NCBI GenBank assembly: GCA_032718475.1
Contig: JAUCBJ010000688.1
Coordinates: 50,572-114,571 of the forward strand
Direction: 5' to 3'
DNA: 64,000 nucleotides
From: Nemertoderma westbladi
Taxonomy: Eukaryota; Xenacoelomorpha; Nemertodermatida; Nemertodermatidae
The notes below the pieces were generated by a model. It saw only the letters and a list, made by a program, of their open reading frames with translations. It did no database searches and was not told the origin of the DNA. Position 1 is the stretch's first letter; every line of letters starts with the position of its first letter. Position numbers and translations under genes: made by a program. This document shows positions 1 through 13,735 of the stretch, piece by piece.

Positions 1-3000
1 GGTGGAGGTAGGGGGAACAGGGGGGTAATAATGGTAGGTGGGAGGGAGGGAGGTCAAGGTTATAATATGTCAGTAGAATGCCATGCCTCTGTAGCTACAT
101 ACATCATACATATATAATATAAAAAGTTGGAATGAGAAGCTAATTAGGTGGAACAGGAAATCATTTGTGGATTGAGTTGGGGTTGGTAGATAGATAGATG
201 TATAGTTCTAGTTACAGTATGCTATTAGTGGGTATAGAGATAGACCGGGTACTAATGCAACTCGAACACGAACAAAGTATACATTATTTAATGTGTTCGC
301 AATGTAATTAATAACCCCTAAATGTATGTACAAAGTATATCCCTGAATCCTTTAAACCTCTCAACAACTACGTTATTTACCTTATTATTTCTCGCAGCCA
401 TAATAAAATCGGGTCCAATAAGCTGTAGAAATGTAGGTATAACAAAACCCTAAATAGAGATAGCGGTGGAATGGTGACAATGGCAGTGAGACATAACATC
501 AGAGATAGCGTACTCCGAGAACAATGCAGGCAACCAGAAGCCAAAGACATCCAAGAAACCAATATCCTTATCCTTGAAAGGGTCCCACAGGGCCCCTACC
601 TCAAAACTCATTACTGAGCTAAAGCAAACTTATCAGTACTCGAGATAGCCCTTAACAATAACCCAGTAGCATGGCCCCACTGGGAGGGGTGTGACTCACA
701 CTCACTCCTTTGGTATACATAGGAAGGAGGGATGGATAGCCATGGTGGATTACGTAGTTACCCACTTCAGAATGTACCTGATCACACAATGAAAGAGATG
801 CAAAATGACTTATATATTTGACATGCAAATCTATGTGTAAAAATTGCAATGCAACTAAAATGTCACTTACGGAGAAAGTGGTACACCTACATACAGTTAT
901 TTTAGTTTTGAGGTCGTATAAAATATCGACAAATGTTTCCAAAGCAGCGAAACGTGAAACATCATAAATGTTTACTATAAAACGGGTTTTATGACGACGA
1001 AAGGAAATTCTATTTGAAATCAACTTGACCTCAATATATCATGCAAAACTATCTTGCCTGTATCGGCAGTTGTTATGTGGCTAGTTAACGGCCCTTTTCT
1101 TATTATCCATAGTGATAAACAAACTTAGCAATGTACGCGACACCGACAATATAACAATGCACTCTTGAATAATAATAATGGTAATAAATTTTTTGTGTTG
1201 TAAGGCCGCGTATAGTAAAGAGAGATTGATGACCATAAAATCCACAACTAGTGTACGAACTTAGCTGTCTGTCTGTCGGTTTGTCTGCCAATCTGTCACA
1301 CCTTTCATCCAATGTGCTTGCTGTCAGGAATGCAGAAACAATATTGTGTTCCGTGTTCGTAATATTTATTATCCCTTGTTTGATTCTGAAATTCGATTAT
1401 GTTTGTATAGACAAATATACTGTGTGAACTAATAATAGATCGATTATTGAATTGGTAACATCTGCTTCAATAGAAATCGGTATTTATAATCTATTTACAA
1501 TAATGCAGATTATTTCATTATATTTCATCCCATTATAAAGCAAGCACAGCAGGCGTGGTGTAACATTCCAGACAAACAACAAATAATAAAATCGTTAATT
1601 ATAAAATTATATCTGATGTAAGAAGTTCAAAGGAAGAAGTTAATCTTGTATAAATGATAAGGTGTACTGTGGGTATGATGCCGGGTGAGCCACACACAGT
1701 GGCATAGTTGCAAAGCTGTGGTTTACGGTTACAGTTTTGTCTATAACAAACAAATTCACATGATGCTAGTGGCTTCTCCTACCATAGTACTAAAAGGGGG
1801 GAGTATATAGCTCTTCACGTTTGCTGTAAAACATAACTGGCTACTCGTAAGTAACAAATAGATTAAGCTATTTTCTCATAGAGCTGTTCTTTGTTGTTCC
1901 CATGCTAAGTAATATGTATTTACAACCTTTCAACTACATGCAAAAAAAGGCTAACATTAATTGGAAAAGCTACAAAGTGGCACACAAACTGGAGGGCGGC
2001 TGGGACCACGCTCTGATCACCAGGGGGGCTCCAACAAAAACCTGTACCAACGGCTAGGATTCTATGTCCCCATCAAGCAACGTTGCATATTGTGTGCCAA
2101 CGCTCCACTGCGTCTATAGAGTCGGGAAAGGCCGTGTCAGACAATGAGTTGAGGTAGTAGACACGTGTGCGCTGATTACAGAACCATACCGAAGTGACCC
2201 AAAATGCAGAGAACACACTCCAGGACATATAATCACTGGAGGTTGATTACCTAAGTGATAGCTGTTTACGATAGAAAGAAACGAGCAGTGCAGTTGAGTC
2301 AATAGAATATAATTATGCAGTAATCTATAATATATATTGCTACTCTTACTATAATTATACTATTATATATATATATATATATACTCACAAACAGACAGTG
2401 TAACAATAAGCAAACATGCTAGACAACGTGATTTCTCATAAGGAAATAGGTAATATAGACTACTGAATTGAACATATCGGACGCGACATGTATATAATAC
2501 AAATATAAATATTCAAAAATAGAAAACAATATACAATGATTTATACACAGGTATTGAATTTCGATAAGGTCCACTAAGTCTTTCATCCCCTGAGATTGTT
2601 AAAATAAGGTCCAGATGAATTACTGGAGCGGGAGGAAAACTTGGTCGGGTCGCCTCCGGCTTCCGCCGACTGTTTGCTTTTGATTTGCCTGAATTTCGAT
2701 AAAATGATAAAACCATACATATGAAATCCCATATATTTCTAGGAATTTTGAGAACTAATTTATAATAAACTCTTTTTCATCTCATCGTATTTTACAGATG
2801 ATGGGTCATAAGAGGACATAAGATAAAAGTAAACACTACAAGATATTGCTGATTTCACCGGAAGGTGCGGTAATTAAACGTTCACGCAAGTTACAAATTT
2901 CCAATACATGCCTCTCCTCTCCGCTCAAATGAATATATATTAGAAATACGATCTGTGCGAAAGAACACATCAAAGGTTGATGGGATCCAAGATAGGGTAA

Positions 3001-6000
3001 TAAGATGCCATGCTGTTGATAGGATGCGGAAATCTAGTAGGCTATATAGTTTGTAAAATAGCAGTAACAAGTACTAATGACTTCATAAAGTAGAATAAGT
3101 AAGAGTCATCGCATGTGGAAGGGAATCTTTTGATGGGCGGAGACAAAAGGCCACATCCTCTGTGATTCATCATATACTACACTCTTACACTAACGAAGGG
3201 CCGTGTGTACAACGCTGATAGTAGCTAGGCTGCCTTCTTATTAACAATAGACATTCAGCATTTTAATCACAGCGGGACAGTGTACACATTGATTGTGATG
3301 GGCCGGGCCCCATATGGGGAGGCATCCTGTGAGCTCGAACGGAAATATTTTAATGTGCTAAGTAGGCATTCAGTTACATGAGCACAGAACCGAGCACCAA
3401 ACGGAAGGCGGGGCAGGACGGGTGCCCTGCCCACGGTTCGGATACCTAAATGCATGAAGGCCAATTTTTATAATGACACCGAATATTTGTGATAGAAGAT
3501 CGCGCTGTTTCATCATATAAAGGGGGAATTAGTTGTTCCGCAATATAACTTGGATATAATAATAACCATTGATCGCTACAATTGTAACAATTCTGCTTAG
3601 TTTTCAATATGCTGTGAATGTTTCCAACGCTCAAATCGATGGGTATATTATATAATTATTACAAAACATTATAAGAGCTTTATGCTACATTATAGCATAA
3701 AAAAAATATTTTTTTTGTTTTTTTATTGTGGAATTCATGTATGCCTTGGAATGTCACACCTTTGCAGTGTTGTTTGTATGAGGCTCTAACCTAACAGTGG
3801 ATATGAAAGCCTTGTATGTCGTCCGTCTTGCCTACGCGATCTACAAGATAATATAATGCTACGTAACTTGACTTCTGGTTGGGACCCCCCATCCCTGAAT
3901 GATGGGGGAAGGTCGACATTACAGCCCATATGCCAGTCCACGCACTTGAAAATATATTGACCATCACTAAGTGCGTCCTTAAGTTTACTCATTCACACAT
4001 GAGTAGTTTTTCAAGAGATTCACAGTGGTTTTTAAACTCAATATAACTTTACGCCGCGTATAAATAATAAATTAATCGGAGCATATGTACTGAATATGAT
4101 AACACATACCTACTCTGGTACAGGGGGTGTTGTGCATTTGCTACTGTATGAACAATCACTATAGTATAGAGTGGGTGATGCAGGCAACATCTCATAAAAA
4201 GTAAATGTGACACTTAGGAGGTGTAATGGAGTGTGTGGCGGTAGGGCTATTGTGTATTCAATAAACGGAACTATGATTTACTGTAGCACGTAAATAAAAT
4301 GCTGTTCATATCTAATGGTAATCTATGCCATTATGCAATGCCTCTATGGGATTGCGGGAATTCGAAAAATTTACTACACATTTTGCGCTTTGATTGCATA
4401 ACATTTCTATGCGACAATTGACGACCTATACCGTTTTAAAATCGCAACCATTTATATATACATGGAGTCACGACAAATACCAGAAGAAGCCATGCAAAAC
4501 GTGACAGCAAGATAACTAATTATCCTTGAGCAATCTTAGAGAAGATTACTCATGATGCATCTTGAGTAATAATGCAATGGCGTCCTACATGATATATAAG
4601 GGACTCGCTTGTTCATTCGTTAAAAAGAAGCGGCTCAAAATCTCATGTGATGGAATTAATCCATGATCGAAACAGACAAGCGAATAATTAACACAAATCC
4701 ACAAACATCGGCCATTTTAGAAGTACTCTCTGGATCGGTAGCACAATTGATTGCACCAGCCAATGTGAATTACGCTATAGGTTTGCATTTCTAGGTTGCC
4801 GTAAAATTTCTCAATTTGATTTCCATGCATATAGTGTGTTGAAGGACTCAGTAAATTCTTACAAACCTTTGTTTAATAATAACCAAATTCATAAACACTA
4901 AAACTGGAGATATCAAGAATGCTGCATTATCATATTATATAGTTATACTACTTATATTGCATTATACTTGATGAAACATAAATACAATACAAATTACCAA
5001 TTCATTGCGCTAATGTTTCAACTTCGATATTGAATTACCATTAGAAGCTGAAAACGTGTGTACGCCGCGTTTAATGAAAAATTTCATGAGAGTGCCCAAG
5101 GCTGCGCGCGGGAAGTGATCCAGCCAATGCAACTAACACCGTTACCAATCGAGTTATAGGAAATAAATGAGATAAGACGTGTTTATCCCTAGCAGCCATC
5201 TCCAAAGCATGAAACCGGTAACACAATTTGTCCTTTTAAGAAGAGATAAAATTTATCTCAAACCAACAGTATAATGACATAAACCATACCCTCAATTTGC
5301 TGTTGTTGCTCGGATTCAGTGATTGGTGTTCTTGAGCTCTCTCTACCTGCCTGCCTGGCTGCATGCCGCATGCCGCATACCGTAAGAGTTTAGCTCACTG
5401 TGGTTGTATTTTGAATTTAAACTACAAAGAGTTTTTATCATTAGCATGGCTCAACCCGAGATAATGCAGATAGGGAGTGGGTTGCTGCTTACTGGAAGTT
5501 GAGTCAACGGCTCCAGATAGTCTGACGCGCAGCTCCGGCTGCACGCCTGGACAATAGGCAAAGCAACGCAACCTCGCCTTAATAACATTGTCCTTCAAGC
5601 ATAGTCATCGGGAAACAGGGAATAATGAGGCGTCTTAATGTCTTACTGAATCAACAAAACAACAATTAATTAAATTATACTGCCTTAGTAAAAAAGTTTA
5701 TGGATTATGGCTAACCCAAAATATTTAATCTTCGTTTTATCAACACAGAAATGAATTTTACAGGTGTGCCACTCCATCTATACGATTGCACACTCACTCA
5801 TCCATCTCCATCATAGCTTGATAGGTTGAAAAAATGTGTTTAATTTTGGATGCAAGCAGATAGATAGATGCCGATATTCAGAAATAAGAAACCACTTCCT
5901 CATTAATATGCCAATGGAATAGCCCTGGAAACCATAAAAAGAAAGATAATTAAGACGGGTTGATGAGAAGATGGGTATCATGAATCCGAGTCAGCCTTCT

Positions 6001-6724
6001 CTGAATTCGCTTTAATTTAATATTTAGGAGCTAGATAGAGCCAGAGGGGATGAGGATGAAATATAATATGGATAAAGGAGTTGTTAGAAATCACTGGGTT
6101 ACTTGCATCACTGCCAGGACCATGTGAAATTAGTAAATCGGGATATATTATAAATGATTAAATGCATGATACAGCTCTTAGCATGATAAATACAAGATTG
6201 TCACTGTAAAGATAAACCAGAATTACATTTATAAAAGGGCTAAGTCTACCCAAAACAATAGACGCATTCGAACTGCAAAATTTATTGGAGTATATATCTT
6301 TTAGGTATATTAAGCACTGGAATGCATCTTCAGTTCGCCGCCATGAGAGGTGATCTTCTGCATTAATGAGGTTATTCATATCTCTATTATAGCTGGGAGA
6401 TCCTGGGTTCGATCTCGATCAGGTAGAATTACAGAACTGGGGCGCCAACCCATCGATATAGGAACTTCGCTATCGGTGCTGAGCGAGTTTGTCAATCTCG
6501 GGAGTTAACAATGCGAGTAAACAAAGTATTTGCCACGAGAGGATCCTTTCTATGTTCCCTCCTGTGTTCGTGTATCATGTTAACTTTTACTAAGTATTAA
6601 TTAGTGTTTCCTTAGTTACCATGGTGGTTGTTCCCAGTTGGGTTGTGGAATTCAAAGCTGCTCCGTAGAGACCCAACTCCAACGTGGTGTTCCCTGAATA
6701 GAAGCCCGAATATCATCACATAAC
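1..6724. other. Intergenic, AT-rich, no gene recognised
   Basis: No open frame here resembles a known protein. Those present are short, AT-biased and lack domain motifs. A short (AT)n run lies near 2363-2382, and an imperfect 9-bp-arm hairpin (TTTATGCTA / TAGCATAAA) near 3679-3701. I see no tRNA, rRNA or snRNA gene. A lone tRNA B-box-like string (GGTTCGATCTC, near 6399) has no convincing cloverleaf around it. Confidence 0.6.
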
Positions 6725-6834
6725 CAAGCAATGGTAGACGGACAGTATGTATGTTCCCGGACCGTATGCTCCCGGACTTTATGTTCCCATTTTTCTTTCC
6801 TTAGGCATTAAATGGACTTTATGATCCCAAAACG

Positions 6835-7046
6835 GGGGAGTGAGTACAAAACAAAGACCCAAGACCCTCTGTACAAAACAAAGAGTAAAGTCGCGTTAGG
6901 TCCCATTGCCATTTAAAAGAACAGGTTAGTAAAGGAGCAGGTTACAGAGGCGTGTTGGGGGAACCAAAACAATAAACGAAAGTGAGTTAACACATGGGTT
7001 TTGTACAGGTTTGAGTCTTTGGTCTTTGTTTGTACTCACTCACCCC
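6835..7046. mobile_element. Nested foldback MITE with CCAAAACAATAAACGA core
   Basis: The ends are GAGTGAGTACAAAACAAAG and its inverse CTTTGTTTGTACTCACTC. The interior (CAATAAACGAAAGT, AACACGCC-type and GGTCCCATTGCC strings) matches the longer element at 35874-36248, but with most of the left arm missing. It sits inside the MULE at 6733-8492, so it inserted later. Flanking ATCCCAAAAC and ATCAAAAC may be a decayed target duplication. Confidence 0.7.
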
Positions 7047-7157
7047 ATCAAAACAAACGTTGTGTTCCCGCGTTACTGGTTTAGGTAAATGAGTATTTAA
7101 AAGGTCATTACAACAACTCCATTGAACACAAAAGCGTTTCCATTCCACATAGCATAA

Positions 7158-7466
7158 TCAGCTGTATGTAATATTGCCAATTTAATTAAAACTACTGAAG
7201 ATTTATTATCTAAATTAAATTTAATAAACGAGGTCAAACATGAATTAACTAAAACAGTTGAAAATTCTACAACAGTTGTTAAATCTAACCCACTTGTCAT
7301 CTCTTGCACAAAGAGTTATACCGCGGAAGTGCAAACTTTTCGTCATGATATCAATGATGTTACGTGGTGTTCGTTCGAAACAGATTCCATTGGAACCCTA
7401 ATATGTTGCGAATGTGTTTCTAGTGCGATAGCGGTGGGACAGTGGCCCTCACCTTCAATCAGATGA
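7158..7466 (+). pseudogene. Open frame inside the MULE, no ATG
   Basis: A stretch of 102 codons is open from just after a TAA to a TGA. It has no ATG near its start, so it would be missed by an ATG-based search. The first 45 residues are rich in Lys, Glu, Leu and Thr with coiled-coil-like spacing (for example DLLSKLNLINEVKHEL). The second half has Cys and Trp residues (TWCSF, ICCEC). I do not recognise the family. It could be an N-terminal piece of the element's transposase, a second element gene, or a chance frame: the minus strand is also open for about 70 codons over part of it. Its place between the nested MITE and the transposase remnant suggests it belongs to the MULE. Confidence 0.35.
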
Positions 7467-7596
7467 GCGTATTGTCTGTCGTCTTTTGAACTCCCGAGGC
7501 AATTTAGTACTTTTTTTTGTTTCTTTCATTTGTCAGTGTGTATATCGTTGGGTGACGGATAATGGTTGTACTTCACTATAAATTATCTGCTGAATA

Positions 7597-8212
7597 TCGT
7601 CTTCTCACAATGAAGTTGCTATAGCACTGGCGTTCTTACCTCATAGCTCTGTTGTGGAAGGCCACCCCATCTGAGTGCACAGACATTGTCACATATTTCG
7701 ACGCGACTTATGTAACTGGGCGTCGCCACATTAAGCCAGTTTCGAAAAACTCACCTGTGTCGCGTCCTTCATTTCCTCTTCTGCTCCGCGTTACGCCCAA
7801 CTTAGATCGAATTGGATTGTCCACAACGCTGTCCTTGAAAGGCGTGAAAAAAACAATAATGCTTGCGAACACATCAACCGCGACATGTCAACATCATTAT
7901 GGCGCAAACATGGCTCAGTCTGGCCTGGCAGCTGATAGACGTTATGAAGGCTAAAGATGCCGACGTTATCGCTCAACTAACTCAGGCTGCAGTGGGACAA
8001 TTAAATCAATCCCGTGCGACCCAATCTTGACTCGTGTGGTTTGTATGAACGCCTGTATAACTTGAACAAATCTATTTCAAATGATGAGATTACCAGTTGA
8101 TCAACTTATCGAAGACTTTACTTCGAACCTCAACGATTTCCTGCAGCGCAAATTCAATGTTCTTTCAGATACCGATGTTGAAGAACACCTGGACTGCGAT
8201 GGTTTCCAGTAA
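7597..8212 (+). pseudogene. MULE transposase, C-terminal remnant, frameshifted
   Basis: Reading across three frames gives the order typical of the C-terminal part of MULE transposases (often found with FLYWCH zinc fingers). First comes an ALAFLP segment (7628-7645), then a YFDATYVTGRR segment (about 7697-7730, within an ATG-free open frame running to 7954), then WIVHNAVLE followed by NNNACEHINR and LWRKHGS (about 7810-7915), and finally an acidic tail ending CDGFQ at a stop near 8212. The family pattern is AFlP...yFe.tYi...WNVh...L....rTNN.cEgwN...f....IW, so the matches are in the right order and spacing. At least two frame changes and one in-frame stop break the gene. The catalytic DDE part expected upstream is not visible. 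Confidence 0.7.
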
Positions 8213-8500
8213 ATTATAATCTTTTCTAATATCTTATTTTATTATATTGTACGGTGTTTTATATACTATATATAGGCATTATTCGAGAAACAAATACGAA
8301 TTGATATGTATTATTAATTATGTTGTTCAGTTGTTGCTAGTAAATTCTTAACATCACGTTTTACTTAATTCATGTTGCATTGCAATATATTTATATTTTT
8401 AGTATTTTTTGGGAACATATTGTACGGGAACATAATGTAGGGGAACATAACGGCCGGGAACATAACGGCCGGGAACATACTGTCCTGTTGGACAAGCAAT

Positions 8501-11500
8501 CTATAGTGACTAGGAAACATAATGGACTAACGATTTTCTTTAGATGTTTTTTTAGGCAAACGAATGGAATGGCCTAATTAAATAGACTTAACAGGGAATG
8601 TGTGAAATGAAAGGCAAAGAAATCAAAAGTGAAAATTTGGAGGGAACAACAATAATATCGTGATTGACGGAGAAGGGACATCAGCGATGGTATTACGAAA
8701 TAAACTCAAACGTTCACGCCCTAAATCCAAGGCTAAATCCCTGGAAAACTTAATCAAATGACAGGAAGAAGGGAGCCAGTCTGTCTGGCGCGAGCTCTCA
8801 AAATTTAATCCAAACTAGCCCTTGAGCAATTCGTCAATGCCTAGCGGTACAACACGGCTCCGTTTTGTATGGGCTTGGCTGGTAAAGGCCGTGTATTTAC
8901 ACTGGGGCTGTATTATTCAGAGGGCCCCTCTACACGAGCAAGGTCGATTATCGACTACCGTGTGAAGGCATAATGTATTCCGTGAATAATACCAGTACCG
9001 GTACCAATAGCAGACTGACTGGCGTCAACCGGTCAGTCCAATGGGACCTAAACAGCGACAATGTACATACACTTGAGTCAATCAAACAGCCTTGAGCACA
9101 AGAGAGTAACAATCTAACCCACTTCATCTGAGAACTAGCCCTACCAGTTCCCTACCGATATGTTATTTTATTAATCTACAAAGGAACACAATAATAGCCC
9201 CAGGGCCGAGATAAAAAGAATTGATCAACACGGACAGAATCTTCCTAAAAAGTTGCCTCGCATCGCCCCTTAAAACAAATCATTACTCATCTCGTGGCAA
9301 ATAAACATTAAACATATTATGGCCATTGAACTTTCGGAATTATATAGTTATATTTTACAATTTAAAGCTAAAAATATAAAGGCTTAATGAAATGAAACCA
9401 AAACAATAAACGAATTTACAAATGTTCACATTGCAGAAACGAACATCACACTACGACTGAGAACTATAACCGAGCATAAATACGCGAGCACGGCACGATG
9501 AGACGTCTTGATAATCCCGAAGATAAACTATATTTGAATATGTTAGGATGGTAGTAGTGCTGTAATGAAAATACAGTTCAGATAAAGGTTACGTGAAAAT
9601 AATCAGTCCAAAGGGAGTATTTCAGGCAAAAAGATCGTATTATACTGCGAATTCCCTTAATAATTTTACTGCTTTGTTTGAATGTCTCAAGGAGTCGGCC
9701 TTTATAGTATAATGGATTTAATGCAATCAGAGTTATAATATTCTAAATTTTGAAAATAAATTAATCCCCACCCTTGGAATTATAAATTCCATTGGCATTG
9801 GATGCGTGTGTGGCGTAGTATAACATTAACTGGAAGTCGCTAGAATAAGATAAACAGGCGATCTCTGTGGCAATGGAAATGGTGGGTTGCGTGATATATA
9901 TACAATACTCACATAGGAGATACACAATAATATAAAGCGATGGGAAATTAACAGTAACATAAACCAAGGAAGAATAGATCGAATCATTAAAGTACGCCCT
10001 CCTATCCTTCAAGATGAAGATGTTATGATGGGGAATAGTTTTTCACTTACGGCTACGGCTGTGCGCCAAATTACTCTCTTAAATCACAACACATCCCTGT
10101 TAGTAAAATGGAGGATTCCCAATTATACTCACTCGTGTTAGCTGTCCAAGTAATAATTGAAATCAGTATTTATGATAATTTCTAAAATGAAAATCCTAAA
10201 TTAACTTTAGATAAATAAACTGTATACCGCGGTATCAAACATACTTCATATACCCTCAGTTGTGTACCAGGATGTGGACACAAACATAACTGTAATGTGA
10301 GGAATTCAAACTTTCGATTTTTCATCCACAAATGTCTGGCAATTACTGAGCCCAAAAAGGAATATTAGACAATATATTTCTTGCATCTGCTGTTCCTTTA
10401 GGGGCACCGCATAGGAAATAAACCAAATATAATATTCAGTAGACGTACTATTTATTATAAACATATGTGCACAGTGTTGTGCTAAGTAAGTGCAACCATT
10501 TATTGTAACTAAATTTTACTGTACTACGGTGAGAGCAAATTAAGCTTGCATTGTCGTATGGTCTGTCTGGTCAGTGGTCGTCACCTTAGACAATAAATTC
10601 GACATTCGGAAGGAAGACAAAATAAAAACATAGAACAAACAAAGATGATTGCACCTAATCATAATGCATGAAGAATAATTATCATTATACTATGTTCATG
10701 AGTAAGATTAGATGAAATGTATTGGATACAATTCATCAGGTTCTTCCATTACCAATGCAAGAATAATTACTGGGAAACAGCGGGAGGAAGGGTTTATTTG
10801 TGGGATCTTATATTCAATAACAATGCAACTTCCTTATGTGCACGGCTGCTATGCTGCCGGCTACAAACCATCAAATATAACGAAGTAATTGGCGGATGCG
10901 AACGGGGATGAACTGGACTACTCCGCCTCGGAGATGATGATGGATTCATCCCCCATCGGACACAAGGGTACACGACGCATAACCATCAAAACATTAATTA
11001 AACCAGGCAATATGTTTTTCCCGCCCTGCGGTTTGTAAGCAAGGAGGGAGGATTTAATAGATGGCGTGTGCAGAAATTAAGTCGGATACACGGTTGTCAA
11101 CCGTATACATGTCAGCGGCTTCCGCTGAATAGAGAATTACAGATTAATGAGATATTACAAAATCTCATACAAACACAATTTCAATTATCATTAGTAAAAA
11201 TCTCGCAGCAGGCTCTGCACAGAGGGAGTTGTGCTATTTTGGGCGTATCCATGACTGATATATATGTCGGACGTGCGGATGTGTGACGAGCCACTGTATC
11301 GGCAAGTGCCGGTGACTATGAATTTTCGTAAAACCATGACCTGATGTAAGGCGCAAAAGAGAGATGCATCAGAAGATACTAAAACGTATGGTCATTATTG
11401 TTTAATCTTTGTAGCTCTTTGTACAGTCTGGAAATGGCTTTGTATCTATCTATAATAGTTCTTAACAGTCACCGTGTATCGGTTGCTTGCAATGCAATTG

Positions 11501-13708
11501 TGACCAATCCCAAGTATTATAATTAATAAAGAACAAATAACCCCATGTGGATCGTTTTGTTAGTGATAAATATTAACACGTGCTTGTTATTGTTATAGGG
11601 TTACTAATTTCTTAGTAATCTGTGCGCTGTAAGCAACTAAATATGACAACGTGACTATCTCTGGAAAGCAAATCGTCTGTATGCGAAGGGTATATAGGGG
11701 ATGTACGTAGAAACCGTGATTTACATCAGATTAAACGCGACGAAATGCCGAGAACAACGTGGAACTAACTCCACGGGATATTATCTTAATCCTACGACAC
11801 GCCAATTAAACGGCAACCCACTGGAGATGTGTCCCGTTCCTAAACCAACAGGAATAAAACTCATCGATAAATCTTCAAAAGTCCCAGGGTTATCAACCGA
11901 GTCCTTCTATAACCGAAAGGCAGCTGGAAAAGTCAAACCTATATAGATAACAGCTGGTTGATTTTATCTATCATCAGGACACCGGACCTTTAGCAGGTAA
12001 AGTTTGGAGATTGTACTGTCATTCCCTTCATAGCAGCAGTGAGGCAATTCCACTAAAGATAAGGTTCATTCGTTGAGTTGGAAAGAAAGAGTACAATCCC
12101 AGTAGTCAATTAAAGGAAGCCAGTCCATTTAATCTGAGAACTAAACTGTCTAATCCCAATTATCCCAGGCCACAGAGCACAGAGGGGTTCAGTCAATTTT
12201 AGTATTTAACGAGAGTTAATATAGATGCGAAATCCAATAATATTTAGCCAATAAGCGAACAATCAGGTTGGAATATAATATAAAACACGGGACAAAGAAA
12301 GCTTTTTGTTTGGAATCAGCGGGCGGCTTGGGAAAAATCAAAGGAACATTTCAATTGAATGGACTATAGCGGTCAGGCTATGCACAGAAGGAAAAACTCA
12401 ATCAACCGAACGTCAGCAGATAGGATATGATACAGGGAGGGCAGCAGCGGGCCACCAACATAATATAACGTAACAGCCTTTGATGGACAAAGGATTAATG
12501 ACAGCCAATATATTGGGACACAAGCACAATAATAAAAGACCCCGGGTGTATTATACACAAGATTGTATTATATAGAAGTCATCATAATTATTATTTATGA
12601 CCATTAGCGTTATGGCACAGCTGCCATTTATATACAACACAACACATTGCCCCATAGCAGTGACCGCATGTAATGTAAGTGAGATGTGATGTGATTATAC
12701 TACAGCCGTTCTATAACGCTATGTTCGTGTGCATGTGTATCGCAGTATTGCACACATACGAACTCAAGAATCAACATTATTCACGAATCTATATTAAAAT
12801 CTCTATCCATAAAACATATTTCAGGAAAATATATTCAAATAAGAAACCAAATTTAGCAATTTGACTTGCGATATAAGTTCATATCGTAAATTCTAATGCT
12901 AGTTAAGTAGGTAAATTTATCTGTACGTGTGTAATATATTGATTTATGATATGTAAAGAAGCGAATATGATGCGAGGCAGTATAAGCTTAACACTGTAGT
13001 ATAGGAATAAGGCTCTTGTACAAACATATTAATGTGCCGCCATAAGTAACACCAGCTAAGGATCGGCGCCGGTAAAAATAATAATTCATAGGGTGGTTTC
13101 TCTAAGTGGATATTGTTTGAATCCATTAAAGTATGAAATTACGCCGCACACGCTGAAACGTAACCTTGTATATACATGTACAGTGTAAGAGTACCAAGTA
13201 CATTGAGAGATAGGTAGGGCCAGGGGTTAGGTGTTGTGTTGCGAATGTAAGTTAGTATGTACAAATGCAACTGGAGTTCAGTTTCTGAGTGAGTGAGGTC
13301 ATAGTAAGTTGAAACTTTCGTATATAAAGTATCTAAAAAGGATGTCATTCAAAAATCACAATGGCACAAACAAGCCTATAATTTATCGCGTTAACATTAT
13401 TTTTTAATTTTACTTAATTATTAAGAAACTAACCTTGACATAATAAAGCAACATACATCAGAATGAGTGCAAACTCATAAGTCACTCGAAACGTCATATT
13501 AAACTTATTGTGTATTTAATGTCTTCTGTCGGTGAGAGAAAATCTGTAACAAATAAAATTAAATATATAAGAAAGCTTAAATATAAAATTATAATATAGG
13601 TTATAAAATCCAATGCAAAAATAACCAACACAACAAACTCCAGACCCGAACTAGCCCACCCGAAATCCGGCCCAATGCGTAGCTTAGCTATTTTTGAGAA
13701 TTTACCTA
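8501..13708. other. Intergenic, no gene recognised
   Basis: AT-rich sequence with only short unsupported open frames. A copy of the string AAACCAAAACAATAAACGAA at 9395-9414 matches the core of the foldback MITE family but without recognisable ends. Frames at 10889-11038 and 11701-11946 look somewhat protein-like but match no family I know and have no supporting splice or poly(A) context. Confidence 0.5.
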
Positions 13709-13735
13709 CCCCCCCCCCCCCCCCCCCCCCCCCCC
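13709..13735. repeat. Poly-C tract, 27 C
   Basis: An unbroken run of 27 C is followed by GCCCCACCCCC. On the other strand this is a long G-run able to form G-quadruplex structure. A second 18-C run lies at 14910-14927. Run lengths in assembled sequence are error-prone. Confidence 0.9.

Larger units (their letters stand above)
6733..8492 (+). mobile_element. Mutator-like (MULE) DNA transposon, decayed
   Basis: The ends carry inverted repeats around GGACAGTATG and CATACTGTCC. Inside these are subterminal repeats of TATGTTCCCGG on the left and CCGGGAACATA on the right, so the ATGTTCCC / GGGAACAT motif is repeated several times at each end. Exactly 7 bp outside each GGACAGTATG core is the same 8-mer, CAAGCAAT (6725-6732 and 8493-8500), as expected for the 8-11 bp target duplications of the Mutator superfamily. 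The outermost 7 bp match poorly between ends, so the true termini are uncertain by a few bases. The interior carries a broken MULE transposase (7597-8212), a second open frame (7158-7466) and a nested foldback element (6835-7046). The element is surely inactive. Confidence 0.75.

Noticed and set aside
652-1023. 123-codon minus-strand frame
   Set aside because: No recognisable domain; composition typical of random AT-rich frames.
6375-6560. Possible tRNA-derived SINE (GGTTCGATCTC B-box-like word)
   Set aside because: No A-box at the right distance, no cloverleaf and no second copy in the window.
10889-11038. 47-codon acidic frame ending PPCGL
   Set aside because: Protein-like composition only; weak acceptor, no family, no poly(A) or second exon.
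11701-11946. 81-codon plus-strand frame
   Set aside because: Of a length expected by chance, with no motif and no supporting signals.
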